From the NCBI GenBank assembly GCA_018697195.1, contig CM031857.1, positions 59,513,142-59,577,141 on the forward strand: a stretch of DNA of 64,000 nt, read 5' to 3'. This DNA is from Certhia americana (lineage: Eukaryota > Chordata > Aves > Passeriformes > Certhiidae). The notes beneath the pieces were generated by a model. That model was not told the DNA's origin and made no database searches. It saw only the letters and a list, made by a program, of their open reading frames with translations. This document shows, one piece after another, positions 52,181 to 64,000 of this stretch (its first letter is position 1; every line of letters begins with the position of its first letter). Both the position numbers and the translations under genes were made by a program.

Positions 52181-53823
52181 TAATTTATTTTTTAACTTCT
52201 GTAAGGAAGAAGAATTTGAATGTGCCTTAGTCAGTATGGCTATATTACTGTATGGCATACAGTAATAAAAATGTCAGTATGTTCTTCATCTCTGTTGAGT
52301 ATTACCTAAAAAAAAAATGCTCCAAGAGACAATCATTATAGTAACTAAAATTAGTTTTTAGAACATTTTTAGAACAAAATTGCTTTTTACCTATATTCAC
52401 TGAATTAATTGAATTCACTGTTACTTGTATTTCTGCCTTTGTAATGTCTCTCATCTCCCTTAGCATGTCCCAGTTAACACACATATGCTATTCTGGTGAT
52501 TAAAAACAAAAGCTTCCTACAATATTCTTTCTATTTAGGCATGAAGTATGCAAATCAGAGGGTATGTTTCTTGTTACTATAGGTAATTGTTTATCTTGTT
52601 TGACTTTATCTGCACTTCTATCACTGAACAGCCTTGGGTGCCAAGTCAGGACATGCAGAGAAAGCTGTGATCATACTGCTTGAAGTTAGTCTTCTTCACA
52701 GAAAAATGCATATGTTTACAACTTGATCAAGGTCTCTTCTGAACCCTGTGTTCTAGTCTTAAAATGTAATTTCTGTTTTTGTGCATGATTTTTCAACTCA
52801 AAGTACCTGAGCTGGAGAGTTGTGATGGCTCCGCTGAGCCATCAGAATGGGTGCTGGAAGGGAACACAGTATGGCTAGACTTTTCACTGGAAAAAAAAAA
52901 GACAGCTGGTAGTTGATACTGTACATAAAGAGCATAAAAGCTCTTCCGTGAACTAGGAAGCAATGAGGTTTTTCAGGGTAAATACACCTCTGTATCTCTA
53001 TAACTTCAGGTACAGTAACACTCACCAACCAGTTTCTAATTTGCAACCTGATATTGCATTATCTCACAGAGTATTTTCATGTCCATCATGGGGTTTGTTC
53101 ACCTCTTAATTCTAAACTTGATGGAAAAACTACATTTAACTAGGACCTGACTTGTTATTTTTAAGTTGTTCTTACTAAATATGGTTTCATTTAATTGAAC
53201 CTCTTCACAATTTCTTACCTATATCTACATTATACATAGGTCCCCCAAAAGTCACACCTCCTGCAAGATAGATGTATTGTACTGTAAAGACTTAAGGTAA
53301 TTCAAGGAAGTAATTTTAAACTTCTTAACTTTTTCCACATAGCTCTATCAGACGCCATACAATTTGTCTCAAATGACCACAATCAGTGGTTGAATCAGTG
53401 CTTCTAGATATTCCTACAACACGACTAAAAGTGCTCTTTGTGACTAGAAAAATGGCAGTCTTTTAATTTCAATGTAGTTTTCCATATTGGTACTAGAATA
53501 TTTATTTTCAATATAAAGGCGATCTCTGTTATGACTAAGAATGGGGTTGTTTCAAAGGAAAACTTCAACCGCTCATTAGCAATTGGAGTTTCTCCCAGAG
53601 ACATGAATATCTACTTCACTGACATGAAAATGCAGCTAAAAAAGGTTCATTTAACGGGTAAAGGTTGATCGTGACCTAGAAATGCTTAAATGGTTTTGTG
53701 CCTTGTTACCCGAGAAATCAACTTTATCCCACTTTTTTTTTCACCATTAGAAACATCTTGCTATTTGGAAGAAGAGACCAGTACCCATCATGCTACATCT
53801 TCATTTCAGATAGTTGTACAGAC
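52181..53823. other. Unique DNA left of an assembly gap
   Basis: AT-rich with nothing coding recognised. 53520-53690 retains several CpGs in a repeat-free stretch, slightly unusual for this window. Confidence 0.5.
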
Positions 53824-53923
53824 NNNNNNNNNNNNNNNNNNNNNNNNNNNNNNNNNNNNNNNNNNNNNNNNNNNNNNNNNNNNNNNNNNNNNNNNNNNNN
53901 NNNNNNNNNNNNNNNNNNNNNNN
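53824..53923. other. Assembly gap, 100 N
   Basis: Exactly 100 undetermined bases, the conventional placeholder for a gap of unknown length. It is followed by a T-rich stretch. Open frames that appear to cross it are meaningless. Confidence 1.
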
Positions 53924-54938
53924 TTTTCTTTTTTTTATTATAATTGTTAGGTGGCATTGGATTAAGTTAGGATAGCATAGAAGGAAAGCATATAAACTGG
54001 TGGGATTTTTAAGAAAAAAAATTCCTATGTTGGGAGACAGACTTCTCAAAGCAATTATTTGGGAAAAATGCTTTTATTATACAGCAACCAATGAGAGTAG
54101 CAAAGATCTGGCAGCTGCGCATATATACTTACCTGTGTTTCCTTTGGTTATATGAATTTTAGAGCTTTTATGCAATCAGCATGTGTGTCCCTGTGCTTTT
54201 CTTCAGTGGAAATTTCCCTTTTATTGCTTTTCAGAGCTTTGTTCTATACCTGCAACCAATAATGGGTATTATAATGGTATAATTATTTATAATAATTACA
54301 ATAATTAATATAATAACAGGTATACATGAGAAAGGAGTCTTTAATGAAATAAACAGATATACACAGGAAAAGCATCCATTCTTATATTATTTACATTGAG
54401 AAAAAGAAAAATACTTTTGCTTACTTTAATACAACTAATTCTACATTGATGTACACTAAAGAGACAGTTTTGGAAGCTACAGAAAAACTGGCAAAAAAGC
54501 CCTGAACTACTTCACTCAAATCTTAGTTCTGCACATCTCTTCATTTACTGACTGTGCAACAAAGACATTTCACTCCTAAGATTGTGAAAGTGTTTCCACA
54601 TGACATCATTAGAAGATTATACTGTCATCTTCCTCTTACTAAACCTGTATGATTGAGAACAGCGAGGAATCTTTCTGTACATTTTATATAGCTGGTAAAA
54701 GACTGTGCTGTAGACCTAAATAACTCAGAATAAAATTAATGACTAAAGCAAATAAACTGGGGAAGTAAACTGGAAATGCAAACTTACTGAAATTCACACA
54801 CTAAGTAGTAAAACAATACATCTAGCAAAAAAAAAAAATATATATCCTATTACATTAGGAGGCGCCCTGTTAATAGCTTTGAATCTGGGGTATATTATAA
54901 GACAATGTTAAACCAGAAAAATAGTTTACCTCCCGAAG

Positions 54939-54980
<42 letters not shown>

Positions 54981-55779
54981 TTACTCAGGACGAATTCTTG
55001 ATTATTGTCAGTTCTGGCTAATACATGTTTAGAATTTTAGTATTTGTGTCTAACAGATATTTCTTGTTAATATATCTGCTTGTTGTTGCAACACATCTCC
55101 TCAAATGGCCAGTACTTCAATAAATTTGATGGAGAGAAAGATGCATCAAAAGGAATATAGTGCAGCTTATATGTTTATTTCAAAAATAGAGTTTGGAATA
55201 TGTTGGCGTAAATATTTATCATCTGTGAGACCCAGGACAGCCTATATAAACATGAAGCCTTTTTTCTCATTCATCCAATAAAAGAACCCTATGGTTCACA
55301 TAAATATTATCCCAGCCACACCAGATAACAACAGTGAAAAGGAAGTACTAGAAATAGCTGACATTAAGTACCCATTGCTAATTTACAAGCGTTTATGACT
55401 AATTAACCAGAAATTTGTGTGCACATGTGGTTAATTTGTACATGTGGTTATTATCTATCTATCTACCTATGTGAACTTCTTTGAATTTGTTTTTTTGTTT
55501 TTTTCATTTTTTCCAGTAACATTTTCTTTATTTCTGACATACAATTTCTTTATCCCATTATTTTACCCTTACTGCTTTCTACTCTTTTTTTTTTTCTTCT
55601 TTTTTCATTATTTTTTTAATTTTAAGGCCTTCTTTGTCATTTACAGGGCAGTAATCTAGTAGTCTTCTCCTGTACCTTTTTTCTGGCTTAGAACAGTCAC
55701 TTATGCACCCATACAATATTCTCATATTTTTTCTCTCTTTCCTCCTTATCCATCAACACTAGCCCATTATTTTTTGTTT
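53924..55779. other. AT-rich DNA with long T run, no gene
   Basis: Contains a 37-base T run (54941-54977), an ATAATTA-rich stretch near 54265-54320 and pyrimidine-rich 55480-55620. No gene or transposon recognised. Confidence 0.55.
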
Positions 55780-57345
55780 TCTTTATCAATCAATAAGAAT
55801 AATAGTCCCTGCCATCCTAATATCTCTTCATATATTTATAGATTATCTTTGGATTCCACCTTAACCTTTTCAATTTCTTCTTTCTCTTTTTTTTTTTTTG
55901 TTTTTTTTTTAAGTGAACTAAAAACTGAATGCAGTACTCTGTCAAAAGCTTGATCAGCATCAAATAGTTAACATCAAATCATTTTCACCTTGTACATCCA
56001 ATACTACTTTGCAATATTCGTGAGTTTATCATGTTGTCAGACAGTTCATTCACATTTAGCTAATCATGAGCCTGGCCCTCTTTTGTGCTGGTGATGTTGA
56101 TCAGATACATAATTTTTTCTATTGCTTTTCTTAATAATGTAAAACAAGTTAAAATTTACATAACTAGAGATTAAAATTGGCTAGCCCATTCCTAATAGCA
56201 TCACTTATATTCTACAAATTCATCAGGTCAGAAAAACAAGTGCATCTGTAATGTGCATTCTGCACCAGAAGAGTCTCAGAAAGACAGGAAAGATTGTGAA
56301 AGGAAGTTCACCTCAATCTGGCTGCATTTCAGGATATACTTCATTGTGAAGTGCATTGTTTCCCCCAAAAATTTCAAAAGCCCTGTGAGTTTCGGATTCA
56401 ACCTGATATTGAACGGAAGATTTTTGTGTGGGGAAATGAACCATTCTGACTGACCCAGCCCAGGCAAAATCATCTTTCCTTCTTATGGCATTGCTGACAA
56501 CTCAAAGACTCGGCAAAGCTTTTGAAGGGATTTTTCCTGTTTGTTTTCTAGGTTTTTTTTTTTTTAAAGATTTGTGACAGTACTTACAAATATCCAAGGA
56601 AATGTAAATTGCCTTTATTTTTTAATCTTCTGAGTTTGAGAGGCTTTTTATTGTTTATTGTTATTGTTATTATTGTTTTTATTATTGCTACAATTATTAT
56701 TACCAGACTTTCTATTTTGTTTTCCAAGAACACAGTGAAAATATTAAATAGAATTAGACTCATGACCCAAAGTAGATATCTGTTGGTGGCCCTTGATATT
56801 TCTCCCTAACATAATGCTGAAACACTAATAACTGCTCTGTGAGTAGCTTTTCTCCCCTCTTTTTTCCTTCTCTTTTCCCTCCTTTTTTTCCTTTTTTTTT
56901 TTTTCTATTTTTTTCTCCTCTTCAGCATGTTACTTACTTAGCAGTGATTGCATTCAATCAATATTTCTCTAGTTTCCTTATGAGAATGTCATGTGGAACT
57001 GTATCAAATTTTTAATTTACATCAAGACATAGTATCTCCACAGCATTTCCTTTTTCCACTAAGCTTGTTATCCTATCAGTGAAAGAAATGAGGTTAGTTC
57101 AGCATGATTTGGTTTTGATGAGTCTGTGTTGACTAATACTTACAAGTTATTTTCCTCCAGGTGCCTACAAATTATCTACTTTATTAATTGTTCTAGCAAT
57201 TTATCAGGTATTGAGAATTTACTTATCAGTCAGTAAAGTTTCATCAAATAGCATGAGGATAACTTCCTGTCCTGAACATATTGTAAATAAGGATTTATAA
57301 AAAAGTTTTGTTGCCTAATTCATTATCTAGATTAAGTGTTTTCTT
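55780..57345 (-). mobile_element. Second ancient CR1-type LINE remnant, minus strand
   Basis: Old CR1 words in reverse order: 'tcttcatatatttatagatt' (55827), 'actgaatgcagtactctgtc' (55924), 'aagaacacagtgaaaatatt' (56727), 'gagaatgtcatgtggaactg' (56981), 'aagcttgttatcctatcag' (57061), 'ttagttcagcatgatttgg' (57092), 'gagtctgtgttgacta' (57120) and 'tccaggtgcctacaaatt' (57157). This matches the RT and flanking region of a different ancient CR1 subfamily from the 50.5-52.2 kb copy; both contain the homologous 'gtcaaa' segment, so they are separate insertions. A stretch at about 56240-56520 has no CR1 similarity and interrupts it. Confidence 0.7.
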
Positions 57346-58930
57346 CATTTTCAAAGTAAGAGATAATTTTAGACTAAAAGGATATTTTTTACTGATATGT
57401 AATAATACAATAAGATAACATCTGTCACAGAAAAGAACACTAAGTTAAATCTTATTGTACTACTTTGACTATATCCCACACCATCTGTATGAGATCTGTC
57501 TGCATATTGGCTACTATGTCATTGTCCTATCCTGTTGATGAAGTTTTCTGTGACAACTGAGTTATAACCCACAGAAATTGCTATTAGACATCAGAGTATC
57601 CATCAAGGAAATCACTGATGTTTAAGGCTTATAGTAGACATAAGCTTCAGACTGAGATGAATTGTGCCCTAGAATGCTCTACACCGATTACGATTTGTGA
57701 ACTTCTGTTCTCCTTCTGAATTTCTAGTCCCTCCACTCAAAAGTTGAATGAACTTGCACAAAGGGAGATTTCTCCTGTGAAACTCCGGCATCAGACAGTT
57801 ACTATTGAATCCATGCCTTTCTCCTTCACTAATTTCAGAATATTGGGAACCCAGGTGTGTAATCCATGCACCCCTTGTTGGCAGTCAGATGGAATGCTGT
57901 AGTTTCTATCAGTAATCAAAAATTCATTATTAAAGGGAATTGGGATTATTTCTTTAATTCCACTGTTATCAACTACTTGATGAGATCTCTAGGTCCTGAT
58001 TTAAGTAACATTTAATTAGCACAGTTGCAGAGAGGTAAAACATTTTCTGAACAAAAGTAAACTAAATTGCATCTGTTCAAGCTACCAGTGATTTTGTCTT
58101 TGTCCTAATTTTCCTAGTATAATTAGTCAAAGCTGGTTTTAACCATAAGCAGAACAAGGAGTTTTTATGTGCTATTGGTAAAATAGAGTGAAGGATGTTT
58201 TCACCCCTCCTAATATTTAACAAGATTTGACAAACAAAATCTTGTTCTGTCTTTATCCGAATATTCTCATGTGAAAACAAACTACTGAAAAACAGGTAAG
58301 TGTTAAATAGAGAGATATTCAATCTGTTGGCCTAAAATGTGTTAGGAAGAAATATGAAAAGTATGGCATTGTGTTCATTAGAAAACCAAGGCATTGATTT
58401 AGTGTATTAAGAAGAGCCACTGCATTTTGGAAACAAGACCTGACAAGGTGAAGAAAAATCTAGGGCTTAAAGATGAAATATTCTCAACAAAGCATATTTG
58501 TTTCCATTTTTTCAGGCAAAGCCAAGACACACTTTTATTTTCACTTTTCCTTTTTTTTCTGCCTCCTGCCATAGAACAAGCTGAGAAGACCAATGCAAAG
58601 AAACACCTCTGTTAGATTTTAAGGCAAAGCTCAGCTAATATCACCAGGCTTTCATATTTCTCATATAGTGAGAGAAATATTCTTCATGTGGTGATGCCCT
58701 TGCAAAGGAATTTTACTTATTGAGGGCATGCTCTAGTGCATGTACAGTACACAGTACTATTTGAAAATGTGTCCATAATACTTTTTTTAGCAAGCAAAGA
58801 TGCATACTTTACAAAAATACAAAAACTTCTTAGGAAACACAAGACACCACACTAATCTTCACCTTCCAAGTAATAAATTTTCTGACAAAATAACCCTCTC
58901 ACTTGTCTGATCATGAAATCAAGCTAACAG
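57346..58930. other. Unique AT-rich DNA, no gene seen
   Basis: No repeat family or exon recognised. Open frames (for example 58399-58593 -) are short and non-descript. Confidence 0.55.
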
Positions 58931-59910
58931 AATTGCAGAATCACAGAATAACCTGATTGGAAGGGACCCACAAAGATTATTGAGTCCAGCTCTTGGCCCT
59001 GCACAGCACCATCCCTGAATCATACCATGTGCCTGAGAGCATTGTCCAAAAGCTACTTAAACTCTGTCAGGCTGGTGCAGTGACCACTTTCCTGGGGAGC
59101 TGTTCCAGTGCCCAGCCATCACCTGGGTGAAGAACCTTTTCCGGATATCCAACCTAAACCTCCCTGGCTCATCTACAGGCCATTCCCTCAGGTCCTGTCA
59201 CTGGTCACCACAGAGAAGAGATCAGTGCCTTCTCCTTTTTCCAAGAAAGTTGTGGACTTCAATGAGGTCTCCCCTCTGTCTCCTCCAGGCTGAGAAGACC
59301 AAGTGAACTCAGCTTCTCCTCATACAGCTTCTCCTCAAAGCCCTTCACCATCCTCATTGCACTACTTTGGATGGTCTCTAACAGCATAATACCTTTTCTA
59401 ATATTGTGGCACCCAAACCGCCCCCAGCACTCAAGGTGAGGCTGCTCCAGTGCAGAGCAGAGCGGGACAATCCCCTGTCTTGCCTGGCTGGCCATGCTGT
59501 GCCTGATGTTCCCCCAGGACAGGCTGACCCTCCTGGCTGCCAGGGCACTGCTGGCTCATGTTCCACTTCCCATTGACCAGGACCCCCACGACTCTTTTTC
59601 CAGCACTTCTCTACATTCCCCAGTCTGTCTGTACATCCAGGATTGCCCCATCGATAAGTCATCAGGTGCAGAATCCAGCATTTTCCCTTGTTGAACTACA
59701 TATGGTTGGTGATTACCCAGCCCTCTGATTTGTGGAAGTCTCTATGCTGGGCCTCCCTGCCTTCAAAGGACCCAGAAGTTCTCCCAGTTTTGTATCATCT
59801 GTGAACTCGCTTAGTATTCCTTCCAGTCCTGAGTCCAGGTCATTGATGACGATGTTGAATAGTGTAGGACCTAACATGGTGCCCTGGAAAACCCCACTTA
59901 GCCCAGAGGA
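58931..59910 (-). mobile_element. CR1 LINE fragment, younger subfamily, minus strand
   Basis: The least decayed CR1 of the window, about 980 bp. It starts with the reversed 3' end ('gcagaatcacagaataacc', 'gattggaagggacccacaaag'), followed by 'ctgttccagtgcccagccat' and 'gaagaaccttttccggatatc'. The minus-strand frame 59259-59495 encodes the C-terminal ORF2 segment with 'IVPLCSALEQPHLE' and 'MRMVKGFEEKLYEEKLSSLG', as in intact CR1 proteins, but then shifts frame near 59495. The left part is very like the fragment at 12.7 kb, indicating the same subfamily (CR1-J/X type by memory). 5'-truncated and dead. Confidence 0.95.
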
Positions 59911-60127
59911 TTGAACATCAAACTAAAAACAAAAGAAAAAAAAAAAAAAGACAGAAGTTTTCTGTGCTTTCTGAGGCATATTGAAAAGCAGGGTATCATT
60001 TTATTTTCAAGTGACACCTACCTGTGGCAACCTCTGGCCTATGCAGTTTGACTGGGTCTTGTGCTATAATATTAATTTTTATTTGCTGGGAAAAAAATTG
60101 GGATCTTTAGATTTATTCTGTTTGTAT
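59911..60127. other. A-rich join and short unique DNA
   Basis: An A-rich run at 59933-59950 follows the truncated 5' edge of the CR1. Nothing else seen. Confidence 0.5.
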
Positions 60128-60152
60128 ACACACACACACACACACACACACA
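60128..60152. repeat. (AC)12 microsatellite
   Basis: Short dinucleotide array, followed by imperfect TA and CACA units to about 60170. Confidence 0.95.
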
Positions 60153-61129
60153 TATAATACACACATAGATATAGAGATCTATGTACCTGTGTGATACACA
60201 TGCAAAATGTAGGTATGTCCACTACTCATCTAGACTCACAGAAAAAAAAAAAATCCTGTAAATTGTCTTTTTGCCATTTCTATGTAAGATGTTTAAGAAG
60301 GAGACCTATGCTCTTATGTTAGCACCCAGTTTCAGCCTGCTCTAAATATACAGTTTACCCAGGATGTGTTCTATGAACTTCTCATGTAACTCTGGGGCAC
60401 TGGTTCCCTGGTTTTGTTGAGAAATGATGTGTGGATTTCTTTTGAATTTGTAATTTTTAATACTTAAGGACCATTCAGGACTATTAGATCCATCTGTGTC
60501 AAAAGATAGAAAAATACAAGAGGTAAAAACAAGGCTTTGAATGACAACCTAGCACAAAAATTTTTCATCAATAATTTTCATGCTAAGAGGTGAAAGTAAG
60601 ATCTTCCCAGGCTTGTCTTCCACCTTGTTTTACCTTCTCCCTTTTGATTTGCTCCTGAGGGTAAAAGAGAGGGAGGAAAAGGTCATGCCAGCTCTGCGTA
60701 TATTCCAAACCTATGTGCTTTTGACATGCATCAAAGACCAGACAAGGATCCAGACACAAAGGCATCACAAAGTTGCCTTCACTTTACATCAGTTCTTTTA
60801 CAAACACAAGCTCCATGCAAGAGATGTTTGGCTTGAGAAAGACATTTTTCTCTTTTGTTTTTTAGCCTGATATCCAGCTTGTATTTATTAGATTTCCTCT
60901 CTTTCCACTGATAAGCATTGATACTGTCATTTACTTATCAAGACCAAAAGACTTGAAATCTCTTCTTTAAGAGACCTGACTCTTCTCTTTGATGCAACAC
61001 ATCAGAGAATGAAGGTGGTAGCTTCCATTGCCGCAGAGTATGAAATGCTACCAAGTAAAAATTAAGCAGAGAGTGTCTGTGACAAGTAGCATGACTGAAA
61101 GTTTGGCAAGACTGCTTCCTCAACAAAGG
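60153..61129. other. Unique DNA, no gene seen
   Basis: An open frame at 60580-60870 (+) of 96 codons has no recognisable domain; its antisense is equally open for 61 codons. I see no reason to call it coding. Confidence 0.5.
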
Positions 61130-61208
61130 AAAAAAAAAAAAACAAAAAAAAACCAAAAAAACCCCCAAAAAACCCAAAAACCCCCCCCCCCCCCCCAACC
61201 CAAAAAAA
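61130..61208. repeat. A/C low-complexity block with 16-C run
   Basis: A runs punctuated by increasing C runs, ending in 16 consecutive C (61181-61196). On the minus strand this gives several G runs and a potential quadruplex. The open frames through it (proline/lysine or glycine/phenylalanine rich) are repeat artefacts. Confidence 0.9.
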
Positions 61209-61866
61209 GAGAAATTGTTATAGCAAGAAACATATAAACATATTAAGGAAGAAAAAATAAATATGAAAAATTGAAAAAGAATATTAATCTAATATCTAAG
61301 CAACCTTTCACTCCTTATTAGCTACTTGGTATCTACCACAAGACTTGTGATGTTTTTTTTCAGTCTGATGAGTAGTCTCATATCCTCAGCCAATTTACAA
61401 CTACTTCTCATGTTGATAGATGTCTAGATACTTAAAGTCAGCAATGCATAAAATTTGCCTATAGATGTCAATGCATCATAAATCCTTTAATGCATACATT
61501 TCTCTGCAACCATTTTTGAGGCTATAAAAAAGAAGATATATTAGCATATTTCCATACAGAGAAAAAAGATGGGATGAAGAGTTGTTTGCTGCTGGATACA
61601 AAAGAGACAAAACAGTCTTTTTTCTGCTCTAGAAACATTGCAATGTTCTGGATTGGAGAGAAGAGCACACACATATTATTCAGACAGAAATTTCATTGGC
61701 TTCTATGTCTTTTAATGGTTACACAGTAAAATGTATGAACTTAAATTACTGTTATGTCAGTCTCTAAAGTGGGAAGTTTAATCTGACAAAATACAGATGC
61801 ATACAGGGGGATCACCTCCTGAAGCCTTTTCAATCAATGCATAGAACTGGAATGTTTTCATCAACT
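61209..61866. other. AT-rich DNA, no gene seen
   Basis: Repeat-poor; 'aatgcat' and 'atgcata' words recur at 61441-61500 (POU/octamer-like) without other support for a regulatory element. Confidence 0.5.
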
Positions 61867-61935
61867 AATAGAATCATAAAGCAGCCCAAGTTTGAAAGGA
61901 CCCTGCAAGGTCATCTCATCCAACCTTTGAGATGT
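61867..61935 (-). mobile_element. CR1 LINE 3' tail fragment, minus strand
   Basis: 'aatagaatcataaagcagcc' then 'tttgaaaggaccctgcaagg' and 'tcatctcatccaacctt' match a reversed CR1 3' end. Only about 70 bases survive. Confidence 0.75.
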
Positions 61936-63953
61936 AACTTCTTTCATCTTAAACCAGATGACTAAAGCAAGTCAGATGAATTACATCTTAAAAAAGGCCT
62001 GTTGTTCTCCACAGTGATACCGGATGCCAGCATGACTGGTATCTATACCCTCTGAGACCACAGCTTTAATAGTACCGAAAGAAAATTTTAACTGCAGAAA
62101 TTCATATTCTATTCCTATTACCATAAATATCCATAATTAATGCCTCTTTCAACTTAACTGAAAAGTCAATTCGTTATTTTTCAAGTTTTTTAATGTTTAT
62201 TAAAAAAAGTTTTCTAAGGCAACAGTGGGTATCTGTGCTAGAAGTTCTCAAAACAGGAAGTCCCCATGGCAATATTTTAAGCATTAAAAGTTCATTTTCC
62301 CTGTGAAAAGCATGTTTGAGTGTTTTTAATGTTATAATAAGTATTCCCAACAGGAAATGAAGCTTTTAAGCCTTGCTAAAACATTAATTGGGGCTTTTTA
62401 GTCTATGGAGTCCAAAATGATGAAAAGTTTGATTCTCCATGGCCTCATATGTTAAACCTTACAGTTCCAGTAATGTACCTTTATATTTTTCAGGTATCGC
62501 AATTATGCTCCATGTATTCTTTAGGGCCACTTCTCACTGCCAAAAAGTAGGGGGGAATAAAAAAAGTTGTTTACATCTCTCAGATCCAAGATATTTGCTT
62601 ACTATTGCTTAGGTCAGTACAAAGAATTGCAGAAAACAAATGTACAGTTTCATAGGATCTTTAATATTCTTTAAAAAACTGGAAAAGATATAAAGTTGAA
62701 AACAATGAGGTCCTAAGACAATAAATTTGAATCTGACTTCACTTTTATCTCTGATCTCAGCAGAAATATTCTTCCTCTTCATAAGTGTTACTGAGAGGAA
62801 ATTCACATATTTTAATACCAACATGAAAAGCAGCAGATCTGTGAAGGTGTTGACTACTGCAGATGCACAGACAGCCTTCTAATTATGCCAGATTAGCTGA
62901 AGAATTGTGCTAGAAAGCTAAAAAAGATTATTTCATTAGTCATCCCAGTCTCACTGCTGCCCTACACTAGAATCTGTGTAGGAGGAAGACATGTCTTTAA
63001 GTGAGTTTTCTACTTGTGGTTCATTACCTATGGTGGTCCTAGATGAGCTTCTAAGAAAAATAAGATAAATGGCTGGGAAGACAAGTTCTGTATATTCTCT
63101 CCAGGAATAAAATATACTTCTAAAGTGATTAAGTCACCCAGAAAACCCAAAAGTTTTAAAATTCCTGACATATAACAATGTTCAGCACGGCCACCTTCAA
63201 CAAGGCATTCGTAGTACTGTGTTCATATTTACACTTTATGTTGTGTGTTGTCCCCTGAATCCAAATCCTAATCAAACACAATACCCTATATTGACATATC
63301 CTAAGTCTCTATTTTGACAATTTCCCACTGTGTCTATTAATAAAGCAAAATCAAGTACAGAAGGAATGCTATATAGCACATGCTGCATCCCTAGGAGATG
63401 TGCCTTCAGCTGCAGTTCCCCAAAGGGTCTCAATGCAGCAATACTGAGACTACAAGGGATGTACAGCACTTGGCTGAGGAACTCAAGGAGTTCACAGTGC
63501 TGCTGTACATCACCAATAGAAAGTGTGTTAACATGATACTGGGAAAAACTTGCACTTGTTGGATATGGATTCCCTATTTATTCTGAATTATTTATGCAGC
63601 TAGGACTACTATAACCAGTTAGGGGTTTTAAGTAGAAGTCAGTAGAGTGAAGCTTAGCATCCAGTTAAATCATTACTAATCTGGTGCACCATCTAGGTTT
63701 TGAAGCACTGAGTAAAAGACTAATATTGCCTTCAATTTTTTTTTTTTTTACATTGCCCATCCAGAATGACAAGCTAGCATTGAGAAAGAGGAGACGATTG
63801 TAGCTTGCTACTAGGGCAAGTAGAACGTTTTTTTTAAACACTTCACATCTAAGTAATTCACCTTTCTGACCCTAGGATGTGAAGCTCCTCATGAAGACTG
63901 AGAAAAAAAAAGTAGGGACTAAACAACTGATCAGTAAAATGAGATTAATTCCT

Positions 63954-63954
<1 letters not shown>
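61936..63954. other. Unique AT-rich DNA, no gene seen
   Basis: 62100-62430 is free of simple repeats and looks mildly conserved in texture, with ATTA sites, but this is weak. 63370-63545 is less AT-rich with two overlapping open frames that carry no recognisable domain. A 14-base T run lies near 63737-63750. Confidence 0.5.

Positions 63955-64000
<46 letters not shown>
63955..64000. repeat. Poly-A run reaching the window edge (46 A)
   Basis: An uninterrupted run of at least 46 A that continues to the last base, so its true length and whatever follows it are unknown. It could be a retroposon tail, a simple homopolymer or an assembly edge. Confidence 0.95.

Noticed and set aside
53690..54049. 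Open frames spanning the N block
   Set aside because: They contain 100 undetermined bases and have no meaning.
1..64000. CRISPR arrays, tRNA, rRNA, operons or bacterial-type genes
   Set aside because: No regularly spaced direct repeats, no tRNA-like folds with A/B boxes, no ribosome-binding-site plus coding pattern; the repeats are avian.

Overview
This 64 kb window looks like AT-rich, non-coding DNA from a bird, most likely a neoavian or passerine species. I found no protein-coding gene, RNA gene or CRISPR array that I can defend. The bird assignment rests on the repeats: several 3'-truncated-family CR1 LINE copies with the typical 3' tail (repeats of the 'ATTCTATGATTCT' kind), at least two avian endogenous-retrovirus LTR remnants, and the absence of mammalian-type SINEs. 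The species is inferred, not seen.

Layout: a diverged CR1 lies at about 0.9-1.8 kb, a G-rich low-complexity block with a strong quadruplex motif at 3.1 kb, and a possible old LTR at 4.7-5.1 kb. A degenerate ERV LTR is at 9.8-10.1 kb and a short CR1 at 12.7-13.0 kb. From 13 to 33 kb the sequence is mostly unique AT-rich DNA with a CR1 tail (18.1 kb), a (TTA)n array (21.1 kb), a (TA)n array (33.2 kb), and a stretch at 16.7-17.1 kb that resembles a conserved non-coding enhancer. Two ERV LTR-type remnants lie at 33.5-33.9 kb (minus) and 34.9-35.8 kb (plus), the second carrying a 46-bp-period tandem block. A perfect 20-bp-arm hairpin sits at 40.2 kb between two minus-strand CR1 copies (40.1 and 40.8-41.7 kb). 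A (TG)30 array is at 44.9 kb and a plus-strand CR1 with a recognisable reverse-transcriptase segment at 47.9-48.9 kb.

The right third holds two much older CR1-type LINE remnants (50.5-52.2 and 55.8-57.3 kb), both minus strand, flanking a 100-base assembly gap at 53.8 kb. A younger minus-strand CR1 follows at 58.9-59.9 kb, then a (CA)n array, an A/C low-complexity block with a 16-C run, a short CR1 tail at 61.9 kb, and a poly-A run that reaches the window edge.

The window therefore reads as a repeat graveyard within an intron or gene desert. Eight of ten CR1 copies are on the minus strand, which would fit an intron transcribed on the plus strand, but that is only suggestive. I did not find a new biological system. 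The most useful leads are the 43-bp perfect hairpin, the homeodomain-site-rich candidate element at 16.7-17.1 kb, and the two ancient LINE remnants. Family assignments come from remembered consensus patterns without any search and should be read that way.
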